NCBI GenBank assembly: GCA_021234155.1
Contig: JAJEKV010000071.1
Span: forward strand, 4,958,483 to 5,022,482
Direction: 5' to 3'
DNA length: 64,000 bases
Source of the DNA: Isoetes taiwanensis
Lineage: Eukaryota; Streptophyta; Lycopodiopsida; Isoetales; Isoetaceae
Below the pieces are notes generated by a model. It made no database searches. It saw nothing but the letters and a program-made list of their open reading frames with translations, and was not told where the DNA came from. Positions 10,842 through 22,002 of the stretch are shown here, piece after piece; positions within the stretch are counted from its first letter, which is position 1, and each line of letters begins with the position of its first letter. Position numbers and translations under genes: made by a program.

Positions 10842-10915
10842 AGTCCAAAGAGGGGGTGAAAGCAAGGTTTGGGAAGTCTCGATGCTTGTACCGTGGGTCT
10901 CTTTCATCTGGCTTA
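10842..10915. repeat. Half copy of a palindromic repeat shared with element 2
   Basis: From CAAAGAGGGGGTGAAAGCA through GGGAAGTCTCGATGCTTG to GGTCTCTTTCATC, this matches the right arm and flank of the palindrome at 37870-37986 almost base for base. Only the right arm is present here, so this copy cannot fold on itself. Confidence 0.75.
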
Positions 10916-11034
10916 GTCTCTTCCATCCCGGCGGGCTTAGTCTCTTTTGCTTGTCTCTTTTGCAAACAATATAGATTCGCCGCAAAACAAGTGCCTTAAC
11001 TAATGTTTTTCGATGTTGTCACAGGTGTCTACCG

Positions 11035-11240
11035 ACTTAGTGTTTGCAGAATTGCGTAAATTTGAGACCAAGGATATCCAACAGTTATCCACGCCTCGAT
11101 CAGTTATGAGACGCGCAAGATACCTCCTGGGGTTGTACCTAGAATTCACCCCATTTGATACTCAAGTCAATCCCAAACCGCCGACGGCATGGAGACTCCA
11201 AAACGAAATTTGGATAGTCAATCGAATGCGTCATTATCAA
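11035..11240 (+). CDS. Unrecognised coding exon (+), element 1
   Basis: An open stretch reads FAELRKFETKDIQQLSTP, then MRRARYLLGLYLEFTPFD, and ends NRMRHYQ at a potential donor (CAAG|GTAAG-like CAAGTAAG near 11240). It follows a clear CAG acceptor-like site at about 11025. The composition is ordinary for protein and the opposite strand is poor. I do not recognise the family. Order and strand fit an upstream exon of the Ulp1-containing gene. Confidence 0.4.
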
Positions 11241-12298
11241 GTAAGTACCGATGCCACATACATGATTTATTTTTTGTATTTTTCGTGGTCTTCCTCATTT
11301 CAATTATGTTGCGAGAGATAAATGCTACCGCAAATGGAAGCCATGACGAAAAAGATTCCTAGTGCATCTGATTTAGGGGGAAAATTAATTCCTTGAGATT
11401 CATTCTCAGCGGGGTCCTTCACCGAAAAAAGTTTTGGTCTTGAATATGAGCCAAATGCGGATGCGGTGATGAAGTTGACAAAGAAACCCCGGATCCCGGA
11501 CAAGATGCGGGCTCAATGAGTCCAATACAACCTCAACCAACAAAACCAAGAGGTTAACCTGAAATTCTCCTTGTTCGGATTTTAATGGGGTTTTAGGCAA
11601 GTTTTATGACTTGAAAGAGAGGATCCCCCATTGACCGAGCGCAGTGACCATCCGAAATTGAACCATCAAAAAGTGATTTCAGGCCCGGATTTCAGGAGTT
11701 CTTAGAATGGTGTTTTTCAAAATTTGAGATTGCATTGTGGTCAAAGCATGGCTAAGAGTAATGTTGACTTGTTGACGACGAAAGTTGCTGCAGGAATATA
11801 AGGGCGATTTTTTTTATTTGGAATCGGGATGACTGCACCAACACAAAATTAAAAGTGGTTAATAAGCCAATTTTCCTTAAGGATCTGTCCAAAGTGTACC
11901 AGAAATTTTGGAGATACCAGGTGACAAACACATTGTTGATAGATGACAAGAGATATAAGGGTTACGCCAACCAAACCGAACACAATGATATGTCCAAATA
12001 GTTTTGCTCCGACAAAGTTGGATTCAATTTCCTTTTGGAGCAACTCAAACCATGGTTTGGAGGGACTTCTGGTCGCTAAAGTGTGCCAGCTTATGTGAAG
12101 GAACATCAAATGTGGAACATGTGGGATTCAAGAGTCAGCAGAAAGCGCATGAAAATGCTCGATAAGTATTTTCATAAATGAATCTTGTAAAAACTCTTTG
12201 AAAGTCAATATAAGTAAAAGAATTTCTATGATATGTGTTGTACTTTTCAATTTAAAATATTTGAATGGATTGTGAGCAAATGTTCGTGTGTGTTTAGA

Positions 12299-12835
12299 AC
12301 TAGAGATGATAGAGCTTCGGCAGTCCCACGACTATCTAAAAGCCAAATACACATCGAAAGTGGTGCTGAGTGGAACTGAAACCGTCGTGATTAACTCCAC
12401 CGACATCAAAATTTTGGAAGTCGACACGCAGTGGTTCAATGATCAATTGATCCTCCTCTTCTCAAGGTGATACTTTCATCTGATTTGTGATCATCAGGAT
12501 TGTGCCAGATGATATGCATATGTTTGCAGATACATGGAATACTACTTGATTCTCCAAGGAATGAGCCATCCCTTTCATTTCTTTGACCCTCTCTTTCACT
12601 CGACATTGTCCAAGGACACAAATAGTTACAAAACAATAAGGAAACATGTGAATCTGGATAAGTGCCAGTACATGTTTTTGCCTGCTTGTGATGGACATCA
12701 CTGGACCTGTTTTCTGATTGTAAGCCACACGTGTCTCGCACAGAGATATAAACCAGGGATATATCACTTTGATAGCTCGGGCTTGCATGGCAGAAGCAGA
12801 CATCACAAGGAGCCTAAAAATAAACTATTATATTT
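12299..12835 (+). CDS. Ulp1-type (C48) cysteine protease, N-terminal part of catalytic domain, element 1
   Basis: Two exons can be joined. The first (12299-12466) ends LLFS plus AG. A GT..AG intron at 12467-12529 follows, and the second exon opens in phase as R-YMEYYLILQG. The product has the layout of a Ulp1/SENP-like peptidase, which cleaves SUMO or related modifiers: DTQWFNDQLI corresponds to the W.ND..I helix, GHHWTCFLIV carries the catalytic histidine, and YHFDSSG carries the catalytic aspartate. The cysteine part appears only 3.9 kb further on (16762-16996). Plant Mutator-like and CACTA elements often carry such a domain, and its role there is unsettled. The splice-phase match is good evidence that the gene was once functional. 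Confidence 0.7.
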
Positions 12836-14812
12836 AACCAATGTCGAATCATCCACAAACCATGATATATGTGGTTTTTTATGCATGATTTTATTGTGTA
12901 GAAGAAAACCATGTATCATAGTGGTTTGTTGGAATCAATAGTGGTTATGAATGTTGGTTTTAAGTGTGATAGTGGTTTGTTAAAACTAGTTATGGTTTAT
13001 GAGATTGTTTCATGCATATTATAGTAGTTTATTAAAACTATTAATAGTTTGATAAAACCACTCTATGACTTATAATATATGGTCTAAAAACTAGCTTTAT
13101 TATACCCAATATTACTCAATGTATTGAATATTGAATCGAATAGAAAGGGTTTTATTGTCATATTATCCCTGCAGGTTCTATGACTATATATGCATAGTGT
13201 GAGCAAAGGTTCAAAGACCAATAATGATAGTAGAACCTCAATATCCTGGTATCTATCTTGGGGTCCAGTTCATTACTTTAGAATACAACTTGGCGCCCAC
13301 CTTGGTGCCCCTAGCAGTGACCGAGCCACACTATCCTGATGCCCAAATTAGTTGCCCAAAATAAGTGAACATTGCTGGTAGATCTACACAGTCCTGGTAC
13401 CTAATAGTACTGTCCAATGCCAGAGAGCTGCATTGCCCTGGAATTTTTGGACTTTAGGTAATATATGGATGACATAGAAACTTTGATGACTAAGATAATG
13501 ATGACATCAACTTGGTGTTGTGTCATGATGATGTAGGTGTCTCCTTGTAATGGCAAAGCCGCACGATCCTGAGACCCATATAAAATGCCGAATGGTTTGT
13601 TTTCTGGTGTTCGAGCCGGGATAGAACCACACTAATCTAGACCAGGATTAAAAAAAACTCACCCCAAAGGATTTTTGAGGACATCTTGCTTTGAGGATGC
13701 CAAAGTTGTCTTTGCATGTTGTAAACTAGAAGAACGGAATTGCTAATGAAGAAGGATGTCCGATCAATGCCAAAATTGTCGCGAATTGTAAATTAGAATA
13801 TGATATTTCCAACAAAACCAAACACTTTGTTGTAGTTGACAGGTTATGCTCATTTAATTTGTTTTCTAAAACACTTATAGAGGAGAATAAGATTTGTCCA
13901 ATGAACTGGCATAAGATTTGTCCAATGAACTGGCCAGATTTGCACTTGGGCAAGTTTCGATTGGCGATTCGCAGGAACGTTTTCTTAGAATAGAATAGAA
14001 TGCTAAAGAATGAGCAATAGGTTTGTTTTGTGTTTAGAATGGTAGACGTCCAAATATACTCGAAATAGTTCATTGGACCGCCAGTTGTAGTGGCTGCATA
14101 ACTGGCATTATTTTTGTTGTTGTCGAATTTTCATTCTGTCGGGCAATAGTGCCCAGTAGAATAGAATTTCAATGGCAGTAAGAAGAATGCACAACTAAAA
14201 ATAGCTAAAAATCAAAGGTTAGTTTTTCCACGATTTCCATATTAGAAGTCTTTGGAGTAGAAAATGCGGGGAATTCCAAAAAAAATTATGCTACCGTACG
14301 TCATTTTGAAACCTACCGTTACTGAAAATCCGGCCTTAGTGAAAATCTGGCCTTAGGTAAATACATCTAGATTACCATTCAAACAATTACATGCTTAAAG
14401 TGTGAAACAACATTAACTAGTCGAAGATCTAATATCAAGGTCATGAACGGCTATGATTGTGATCTGCCCCTTGAAATTTTATTGGTCCAATGTGGCAAAA
14501 AAAAAGGGGGAAGCCATACACTTATTTTTGCTAGGGTTTTCGCTGCCGCGTCCTCCTTCAGAGCGAGCAAAACTGGATCGATCCATTCCAGTGGCGCCTC
14601 CTTCAAGACAGGTTTTCGCTGCCGCCTTCAGCCAAATATGGATTTTATTGCGCCTCAACCCAGAGATGGGTTATTCTATTTCACTGTTCTCCATTGTTTT
14701 TCTATTCCTTTCAGGTATCGCAGCTACAGAGACCGCGGCGAGAACTTGAAAAATTTTGGGCACGATATTTTCTTAAGCATTGCTCTAACCATTTGAAAGT
14801 TTTGGCTTCCAG

Positions 14813-14903
14813 GCCAGCCACGCCGTCATCTTCTCACGACAGGGTGGAGCGTGTTTGTTAGTGCCAAGAGGCTACAAGCTGGTGATTCTGTCTTATTTAT
14901 CAG
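14813..14903 (+). pseudogene. Captured exon of an auxin response factor (B3 domain)
   Basis: The exon encodes [18 protein letters not shown] then [11 protein letters not shown], the heart of the B3 DNA-binding domain of plant auxin response factors. It is bounded by a clean acceptor (GGCTTCCAG) and donor (CAG|GTTTTC) at positions where ARF genes normally have introns. The reading frame is intact and almost free of changes. No other ARF exon was recognised nearby; the GC-rich segment at about 14510-14760 resembles a 5' leader but could not be assigned. A single pristine exon inside a transposon looks like gene capture. ARFs bind auxin-response elements in promoters; this piece cannot do so alone. 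Confidence 0.82.
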
Positions 14904-15631
14904 GTTTTCATCTGCTTCATTCTTCTCTGTTTCGTAGTTTTAAGGTGTTGTCTTCTTTTTCTAAAATCCCCTTGCTACAGAAAGCATGTTTCGCTTCCTC
15001 CTTATTTTATTTTCTTCTTTTGCTTCGTTTCACAGCTCGTTCTTTTTCTTTTATTGAACTGAAATGAAATGATAGAATATAAGTGGATTAAAATATCCCT
15101 TTCCTGAAGTTGTGTTCTTCATTCATTTGGTTTGGGCACAACACAGGTCTTGAGGAAAGGAAAACTGCTTGCTTGGTTGTCGCAGTATGAAGATAATATC
15201 ATGCCTGAGATATCATCCTGATCTTTTTCATCTGTATTATTCCTTTCCATACTCGCATGACTCGTCTCATTGAGGGCTTCAACACTTTTACTTTTAAATT
15301 AAACTTTGATGCATGGATATCTCCATTAGGAGCTGACTATATCAAAAGAAGGCCAAAGGAAAATTGCATGTTGGCCCATCCTATCTAGGACATATTCTAT
15401 CCTGAATTGAACTAAATGCTTTATAGCCTTGGTTTTCAGCGTTTCTTAATTGCTTGCATTCAATCTAGAGTTGTTGCTGAGCATCAATAAGTTATCAAGA
15501 ACAATGCACTGCAATGACAAATTATCCATTATGCTATTAAATGGGTAAACGTGTTCATTCTCACTTGGCTTGCATCTTATTCATGTTTAACAGCAAGAGA
15601 TAATTTTGTCTCACTACTTGTTTGATTGGTT

Positions 15632-15693
15632 GTGCCTAATCAATATTTCAAAGCCTTCTGGACGTGTATTTGGGTTCGATTCCCAAAAGGCAA
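15632..15693 (+). repeat. tRNA-derived relic (SINE head or tRNA pseudogene)
   Basis: TTTGGGTTCGATTCCCAAA at 15669-15687 is a perfect T-arm, and TGCCT near 15633 pairs with AGGCA at 15688-15692 as an acceptor stem would. The D and anticodon arms are not recognisable. It therefore reads as a tRNA-derived fragment, most likely a SINE remnant, and not a working tRNA gene. Confidence 0.5.
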
Positions 15694-16761
15694 AGCTAAG
15701 AAAAACAACAATGAAAACAAATGTTTGGGAGAGGGCAGTATCATATGAATAAATAAATAAATAAAAGAAGAAAAAAAAAACGAAAAAAAATAATTATTCA
15801 TCACATGTCCATAATTTATTACGAATGTAATAATTTACTACGAATGTAATAATTATTCTTCGCATGCCATAATTCATTGTGAACGTTATTTATCCTGGAT
15901 AAAGATAAAAAGGTTGATGACATTACTTATGACAACTAGCAATCATCTATAATACTTATAACGTTTGCGATGACATTACTTGTTATAGATGGCAATCATC
16001 TCTAATAATGCCGGAGGTTACTTATCACGATGGTAATCATCTCTAATACTGGAGCTTACTTATCACGTTTGCATGAATCACGTAAAAAAATAAGAATTTA
16101 ATTTGTGGCATATACACTAAATATCAAATACATTGGGGAACAAAAAAACACTAATAATGTGACCCAGAAACTCATCAAAGTTTGTGAGTTGAAATGGCAA
16201 TGGTTTCCAACTTAAGTATGCCTCATTTTGTTCATTAAACCAACATCAATAAAGACAACAAATATTCACTTTCTTAATGCAAAAACTATTGGTAGTTAGT
16301 CGACGTTCTATGATAAAAAACTAGAGCATTTTATTGTAGGAAGCAAGGTTAGTTCATATCAGATAAGGTAGGTAATTTCATTACAAAAGCACTTTAAGTT
16401 ACACAATCATTTAAAGCGAAAATCATTAGTGGTTTCAGGCATACCTTACTTGTTTAAAACTGAGCAATAAAGTGCTATTACAAACCAAATAGATAAATTA
16501 TCATAAAGAACCATGCTGCTTAACTGCAGTAACAAACTAGAATGATAAGTCATATATAAGAATCACACCATGTAGCTAGTAGTGGTTATTCAACACATTA
16601 ACCCACTTAGTGACATCTCCTTTTTATAGTGGTTTCATGTAGAAACTAATGTGAAAAACTAATAGTGATTGTTTTTTGGGCGCCTTGTGCATATTGAGAG
16701 GTTAGTGCTTGCTCATTGCATTTTGCTGTTGTGGCACAATGACAACAAACTTTGAGTGCAG

Positions 16762-16996
16762 GTTCCTGGAATTGCTTGGACACAGTAATTTCAGCTTTAC
16801 AACCTCAGATGTTGTGAAAATTTCCAGAACGCCTCTTCAAACCGATGGTCATTCATGTGGCCCTGCCGTATGTTCGTTTATGCACAAATTTGTGAGGGGG
16901 TACTTAAAAGGAGTGAATATATTGTTGCCTGATCTAGTAAGTCAACTTAAATGTAAAGAGACAAACCAAACTTTGTTATTGACAAAGTGTGGTTAA
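16762..16996 (+). CDS. Ulp1-type protease, C-terminal exon with catalytic cysteine
   Basis: After an acceptor at 16761 (GAGTGCAG) the frame reads FLELLGHSNFSF, then TPLQTDGHSCGPAVCSF, and ends at 16996. The block Q.DGHSCGP is the glutamine (oxyanion) and cysteine motif of C48 peptidases, with the cysteine codon at 16856-16858. Together with 12299-12835 all catalytic residues (His, Asp, Gln, Cys) are present. A +1 shift after the stop restores protein-like text (VVDIRHRDLVDVRVFMLEVL) to about 17090, so the true C-terminus was probably longer. The gene ends where the convergent transposase gene ends. Confidence 0.72.
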
Positions 16997-17441
16997 TCAA
17001 GCAGTCGTGGACATTCGGCACCGGGATCTAGTTGATGTTAGAGTGTTCATGCTTGAAGTTTTAAGATTAGAAGCAACAAAAGTCGGAACCGAGAGGAACA
17101 TATGTATTGGGAAGTATGTAGGTGCATGAGTCATCGTGTACTTAAATCATCAGATATCTTTCTTATGTACATAATTGTTATTGTAACCTCGATTCATTTC
17201 AATGAAAATTCATATTCAATTCATCTCACAAACAAAGGAATCAAGTGTTTTAAGAATTCAAATCTTCAAAAGAAATCAAAACAAACTCATTTTCACAAAA
17301 TTGAAGCACAAAACTTCACATGAGTTCAGAAAACTCTGAGAATGGTTTTACATTTCATCATCATCGGAAAAGAACTTGGTAAATTCTCGTAAAATTTTCT
17401 CCTCATCTAAAGGATCTGACCTATATCTGATCTGCTTTTGA

Positions 17442-19262
17442 CATTTAGTTGGTGGCATGTGAAGTCCGATTGCACAATGACCAGGTTGTGAATACTATGC
17501 CTAAAGCCTTTTCTTTGCAAAGATCATAGTCGACGGTTGATCTTGCGCCCTTCTTGTAATACATACCTTCTATGACACTATCACCGGTGAGATACCATGT
17601 TCCATTGAGTTGGAAGTCTTTCTCCACTATCCATTTTGGTTTTGTGCACATCGGAATCCAAAATTCGGAACCCTCATCATTCCCTTTTCGAGCAACAATG
17701 CAAAATTATCACCAACTCTAAGTGCCTCGCTAACATCGTGGGATTGAGGAGAACAAGGACTCTTTGGATTTACGGCCCTCAATGTCGAGATGCACATTGG
17801 AGGATGGTACAATAACTTGAAGTTTCTAATCATCAACGAGTGCTTGTTCACACAACCGTCCCACATGCCATCCAAGCGTAGTGCAGAAGCATGAAAGTTC
17901 CCTCGGTGTGCAACTACAATGGAGATTCAGATTGAATGCATGTACACAATGGATCCGCCTAGTGTCCAAAATCCTTTCTACGCACCCCATGCTTTCTTTC
18001 TATCTATATCCTCCACCTTGACTTCCCAAAAGAACCTTTTTATATTCTTCCTCGACTCGGTTTTGGATGTGTTCATCCCTTTCGGATGTTCCACAAGTAA
18101 ACATCTCTTCGGCAACTTCTACCACTTCATGAGCATTACCCAATTTTATCTGCTGTATTTTAATTGCGGTTGTCTTAACCATCTCTTCAACTCAAGAGCT
18201 TTGCCATCGTGTTCACCTTTCCCGTGGTTAGAACCAAAAAATTCCACATCATATAGACATCGATTTGTCGTTTGTGTACCTAGCCACAAAGTAAAATGGT
18301 CTAGAAGCCTTGAATTGAGATGTCGCACCATCCGAAAACACATAATGTCTCTTTGGAACCCTTCCTTTACGCTCCGGATATTTGTGGTGCTTCATGAATG
18401 TTGTTACCACGAACAAAGCATCGTGTTCCCTATCATCGATACATAGTAATGTGTTTCCTTGATAATCTCATCCGCCAATCGAGTCATACCGATATGTTAT
18501 TTGAACCAAAATGGTAACGGTTATTGACCCAAACAAGATCGATCGCTCCTCCTCTTGTTCCTTGAATGTATAGTTCTCTGCAAAATCCATTTGAGAGACA
18601 TGCATCGGGAGATTCTCCGAAGCTCCTTAAACTGCTTTTGCTCGCCATTGGTACCGAAATTATGCGATTGGAAAGATTTTTAGACGCTCTTTCGGTTTAT
18701 CGAAGCTCCTTGGGTTACGGTCTCATTGTCTTGATGAGTCGGTCTCCTACGAGAACTTCGAGACATTGTCTTTTTTCATAGTCAATGTACTCCCATTTCA
18801 CTTTCCTCCGCCACTTCCTTCCATGGGACAGTGTCAAAACTTCTTGATTCCACACTACCACAATTTCCAAGGATGCACGCCTTCTTGTGAAACTCATCTA
18901 ATTCACTCTTTGGACACAATATAGATCTCCACAAGCTTCCTCAGACTTGCAATTTTATCTTTGGTGCCCCTGCATTGACCAAGTTCATGTGATCTACAAA
19001 CATCGAGGTGCAAGTGCAATTCTTTGGATGTTTGGTTCTCATCCCATTGAGTCCATCCACTAGCATTTGCATCCTCACGTCTTTGAATGCAATAGCAACT
19101 ATTGAAGTCCTTCAATTTCACAACAAACCAGGGTTTTAGCTTCTCAAAAGCTCGAAGATCGAATCTTAATTTACGGATGTTGGTCCGAAACCTCTTGAAC
19201 AATAGCATCTGCATGAAATGAACACTAAACCTGTTAGGATGTATACCACACCAAACCATGCA
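17442..19262 (-). pseudogene. Transposase-like protein of element 1, core and C-terminus, frameshifted
   Basis: Reading the minus strand downward from 19262, related text appears in changing frames. A segment FRTNIRKLRFDLRAFEKL leads into KPWFVVKLKDFNSCYC. About 18600-18480 gives MDFAENYTFKEQEEER; about 18340-18290 gives SDG.TSQFK; 18250-18200 gives NFFGSNHGKGEHDG and a KR; the tail is WIVEKDFQLNGTWYLTGD with YYKKGARST. The order DFAENY, SDG..SQFK, HGKG..DG..KR is one I associate with RNase-H-like transposase-type proteins scattered through eukaryotes. I cannot name the superfamily with confidence. At least three frameshifts break it. It would be the mobilising enzyme of element 1. The many plus-strand frames here are its shadows. 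Confidence 0.6.
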
Positions 19263-19377
19263 CCATACCATGCCCCACACTCATCATATTCACCGAATCC
19301 AGCACCTTAATAGTCTTTGTGTACATTTACACACACACCACCTCACCCCACCACACACCATACCATTCACCACACAC

Positions 19378-19977
19378 CATGTGGTGGTGGAGTGTGGTGG
19401 TGGTGGAGGTGGTGGGGTGGTGGTGGATTGTGGTGGTGGTGGGGTGTGGTGGTGGGGGGGGTGGTGGTGGTGGATTGTGGTGGTGGGGGGTGGTGGAGGG
19501 TGTGTGGTGGTGGTGGGGGTGGTGGTGGAGTGGTGGAGGGTGGTGGGGGGGGGTGGTGGGGGTGGTGGTGGTGGAGTGGGTGTGTGGTGTGGTGGTGGGG
19601 CGTGGTGGTGGGGGGTGGTCGTGGTGGAGTGGGTGTGTGGGTGTGGTGGTGGGGGTGGTGGTGTGTGTAGTGGGTGTGTGGTGCTATGATGTGGTGTGGT
19701 GGAGTGGTGGTGGTGGGGTGTGGTGGTAGGTGGTGGTGTGTGGTGGAGTGTGGTGGTGGTGGAGTGTGGTGGGGGTGTAGTGGTGGTGGTGTGGTGTGGT
19801 GTTGTGGATTGTGGTGTGATGTGGTGGTGGTGGAGTGTGGTGGTGGTGGTGGTGGAGGGGTGTGGCGTGGGATGTGGTGGGATGTGTGTGCATGTGGTGG
19901 TAATGTGGTGGTCGCAAAGATGTGGTGGTAGTCTATGGTGGTGGGATAGATGGGGTGTGGTGGGGTGAGGGGGAAGA
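19378..19977 (+). repeat. GTGGTGG-type satellite, right copy (G-rich)
   Basis: Six hundred bases of GTGGTGG, TGTGGTGG and runs of up to eight guanines form the inverted counterpart of the satellite at 9652-9977. As a plus-strand G-rich tract with hundreds of GG/GGG steps it has strong G-quadruplex potential. It lies within the minus-strand transposase gene region, probably in an intron. Long open frames across it on either strand have no coding meaning. Confidence 0.92.
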
Positions 19978-20033
19978 TTCGCCAGATCATACATTAACAT
20001 GCACACACCCACATGACACCATGGACATAACGC

Positions 20034-20121
20034 AACCCACACCACACCACACCACAAACCACACCACACCACACCACACCACACCACACCATCACGACAC
20101 CACACATCACATCACATCACT
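20034..20121. repeat. ACCACACCAC short satellite
   Basis: Repeated ACCAC/ACACC pentamers interrupted by AAACC and ATCACGAC. It has the same sequence type and orientation as the left satellite (9652-9977), but it is only about 90 bases long and separated by 57 bases from the G-rich right satellite. The two could pair as a foldback. Confidence 0.8.
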
Positions 20122-20539
20122 TTTATCCTATTTCGTCTGACATAAAAAATATGCCTAGCCTCCGCTCTCATAAACACTTTGAAATTGTTACACCCCGATA
20201 ATAATTACATTCCTCTTCTAATCATTAGAAAAGGATCGGGTCCTAAATCATGTTCCTACGCCCCGATTTTTGGCGCTTTCATTCCAATTCGCGCCAAATC
20301 AAGAAGTTCATTCCGCAACATGGTAGGAGGGATGTTCGGGAGATCACTATGGCTATTGTAGGGTGAGCGAGGAGGGCATTCAAGCACATGTTAAATAGGG
20401 CTCGTGGATAAATCTCAAGGTGGATATGCCTAAATCCACCTTCTTTGCTGATTTTGAATCCAACCTAAAGGCATACAATAGACCGGATGTCGGGCCTTCA
20501 ATGGCTATGCTTGGAGTCGATTGATGTGAAGAGAGCTCT

Positions 20540-20892
20540 TAGACAGAGTTCATGAGCTTATGTTACATGTTTGCCGCAAGGGCTTTGGTATATTTGTTCT
20601 CACTTGTCCGCTCGACTCGCAGAATGAATGATTTTTCTTGGCACTATTGCATTTACCACGGGGGATGCGGGAAGCACCGGCAAACCTCATCCTGTTAAAT
20701 TACGGGATGATTGCAGAAAGCTTAGATGCTTTAGTGCGTAAAACAATAATTTTGATGCACCAGTTCTCGAGCGATCATACCAAAGATTTCTCGTTGTTTA
20801 GAAATCATGCATGTAAATTTAGTTCGGGGTACGTAGCTTTCAATGGAAAGCCAAGTTTTGTAAAGCCAAATTTTGGAAGATCCTTTTTTTAA
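20540..20892 (+). other. Possible coding remnant (+)
   Basis: Plus-strand text from about 20575 reads KGFGIFVLTCPLDSQNE, a stop, then FLALLHLPRGMREAPANL and continues to 20892. It is protein-like but matches nothing I know. It lies within the transposase half of element 1 and on the opposite strand, so it could equally be a fortuitous frame. I would not call a gene on this alone. Confidence 0.2.
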
Positions 20893-20899
20893 TATATCA

Positions 20900-21816
20900 T
20901 ACTTTCCAACAGTTGTCTTTATTCAACAAAAATTTGTATCTCAGGATCAGTTAGTTATAGCTACACACAATTCACATGCCGTGATACAAGATAACAACAA
21001 TCGCATACAACACAATAACCACCACATGCACCACCATACTAAGCACCATAACTAAGAAAACATGATTAATGTAAATAAACTAACCCGTGATTCCTCCGGA
21101 TAGTGGGCGACATGTTCTTCTCTTACATTAACATCCTTTGTGTTAGGAGACACTCCGGTGTTCTCAATCCAAAATTTTGAATCTTTTCTATATGTTCATC
21201 TGAAATTGCATCGAATCTTTTTAGCCCTCTTGTAAGAAACCCATTTCCCACCATTGTAATCGATCTCTTCCCTATTTTTCTTTTGCCTTTTTTGAGGTTT
21301 CTTGGGTGAACACCTAATACCTTTCCAAGATCTCATTGGCTGATTTTGTCACTTGTTTCAGAATGCACGCGGCGTGGTACTGACATTGCAAAGGCAGCCT
21401 ATTCTTGGTCGCTAGGGATCATTGCTGGTAGAGAGTTTGATCCGCATGGAGTCCCGTGAGGCTCCTTATAACAATGCTCTTGGCTTCCAAATCCTTTAAT
21501 TCTTCACCTATGAATTTTTCCAATGTTTTATCCCTCAAAAATCAAGTAAATTTTCTTTCTTTCGTGCCATCCTCCATTCTTTTGGTCTGTTTATGGAAAA
21601 GACGTTAGCAAACTAAGGACAATACGGCGTTCATCGCTTGCACTTCTTGATGAACCGGATCCTTACGCCACCCTACGCAAGCTCCAATTTTTCTTCTCTT
21701 CTTTTTTCCTCCGGGCGCCTTTTCTTCAACATTTCTTGTTCCTTGGTTCTTCTTCGTTTTCTCCGTGCGAAATGCCGGTTTTTGTGTACAGATTACCTCA
21801 TTAACATCCATATCCA
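20900..21816 (-). pseudogene. N-terminal part of the element 1 transposase-like gene, degraded
   Basis: On the minus strand an ATG at 21816 opens MDMDVNEVICTQKPAFRT followed by lysine-rich GGKKKRRKIGACVGWRKD, with a stop at 21605. Further pieces in other frames are EELKDLEAKSIVIRSLTG (about 21530-21420), HAACILKQVTKSANEILER (about 21390-21320) and a basic GKWVSYKRAKKI (about 21255-21215). The basic, helical composition suits a DNA-binding N-terminus. It sits just inside the right terminal repeat, the expected 5' end of the minus-strand gene. No family is recognised from this part alone. Confidence 0.4.
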
Positions 21817-22002
21817 TAATGGATTGGAGCTCGCAGCAGGGAGGGAGCCAAAGAACAGGACGTAGGCAAAGAACAGGAAGGGGCCAAAGAATAGGAATTT
21901 GAATTTGAATTTTAGTTTTTGAAATTAGAATTTCCCCCACAGCTGAGCGGGACTCTATTCTTAAATATCGGCAGCTGAGCGGTGCCATAATTATACTTTC
22001 AT

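Larger units (their letters stand above)
12850..16690. mobile_element. AT-rich insertion splitting the Ulp1 gene, carrying a host gene exon
   Basis: The DNA between the two halves of the protease is AT-rich at both ends, with recurring ATAGTGGTTTGTTAAAACTA-like words at 12930-13110 and AGTGGTT words at 16570-16670. It finishes with TTTTTTGGGCGCCTTGTGC, the terminal tag of the AT-rich family also seen at 1388, 2549 and 8597. Its middle holds unrelated, more GC-rich DNA including an auxin-response-factor exon. It may be a non-autonomous element nested in an intron. No matching left terminus was found, so the boundaries are approximate. Confidence 0.5.

Noticed and set aside
17919-18446. 175-codon plus-strand frame
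   Set aside because: It lies opposite the recognised minus-strand transposase motifs (HGKGEHDG block) and has shadow-type composition.
19258-20140. Open frames up to 271 codons of glycine/tryptophan/valine or histidine/proline
   Set aside because: Artefacts of the GTGGTGG satellite, open on both strands with extreme composition.
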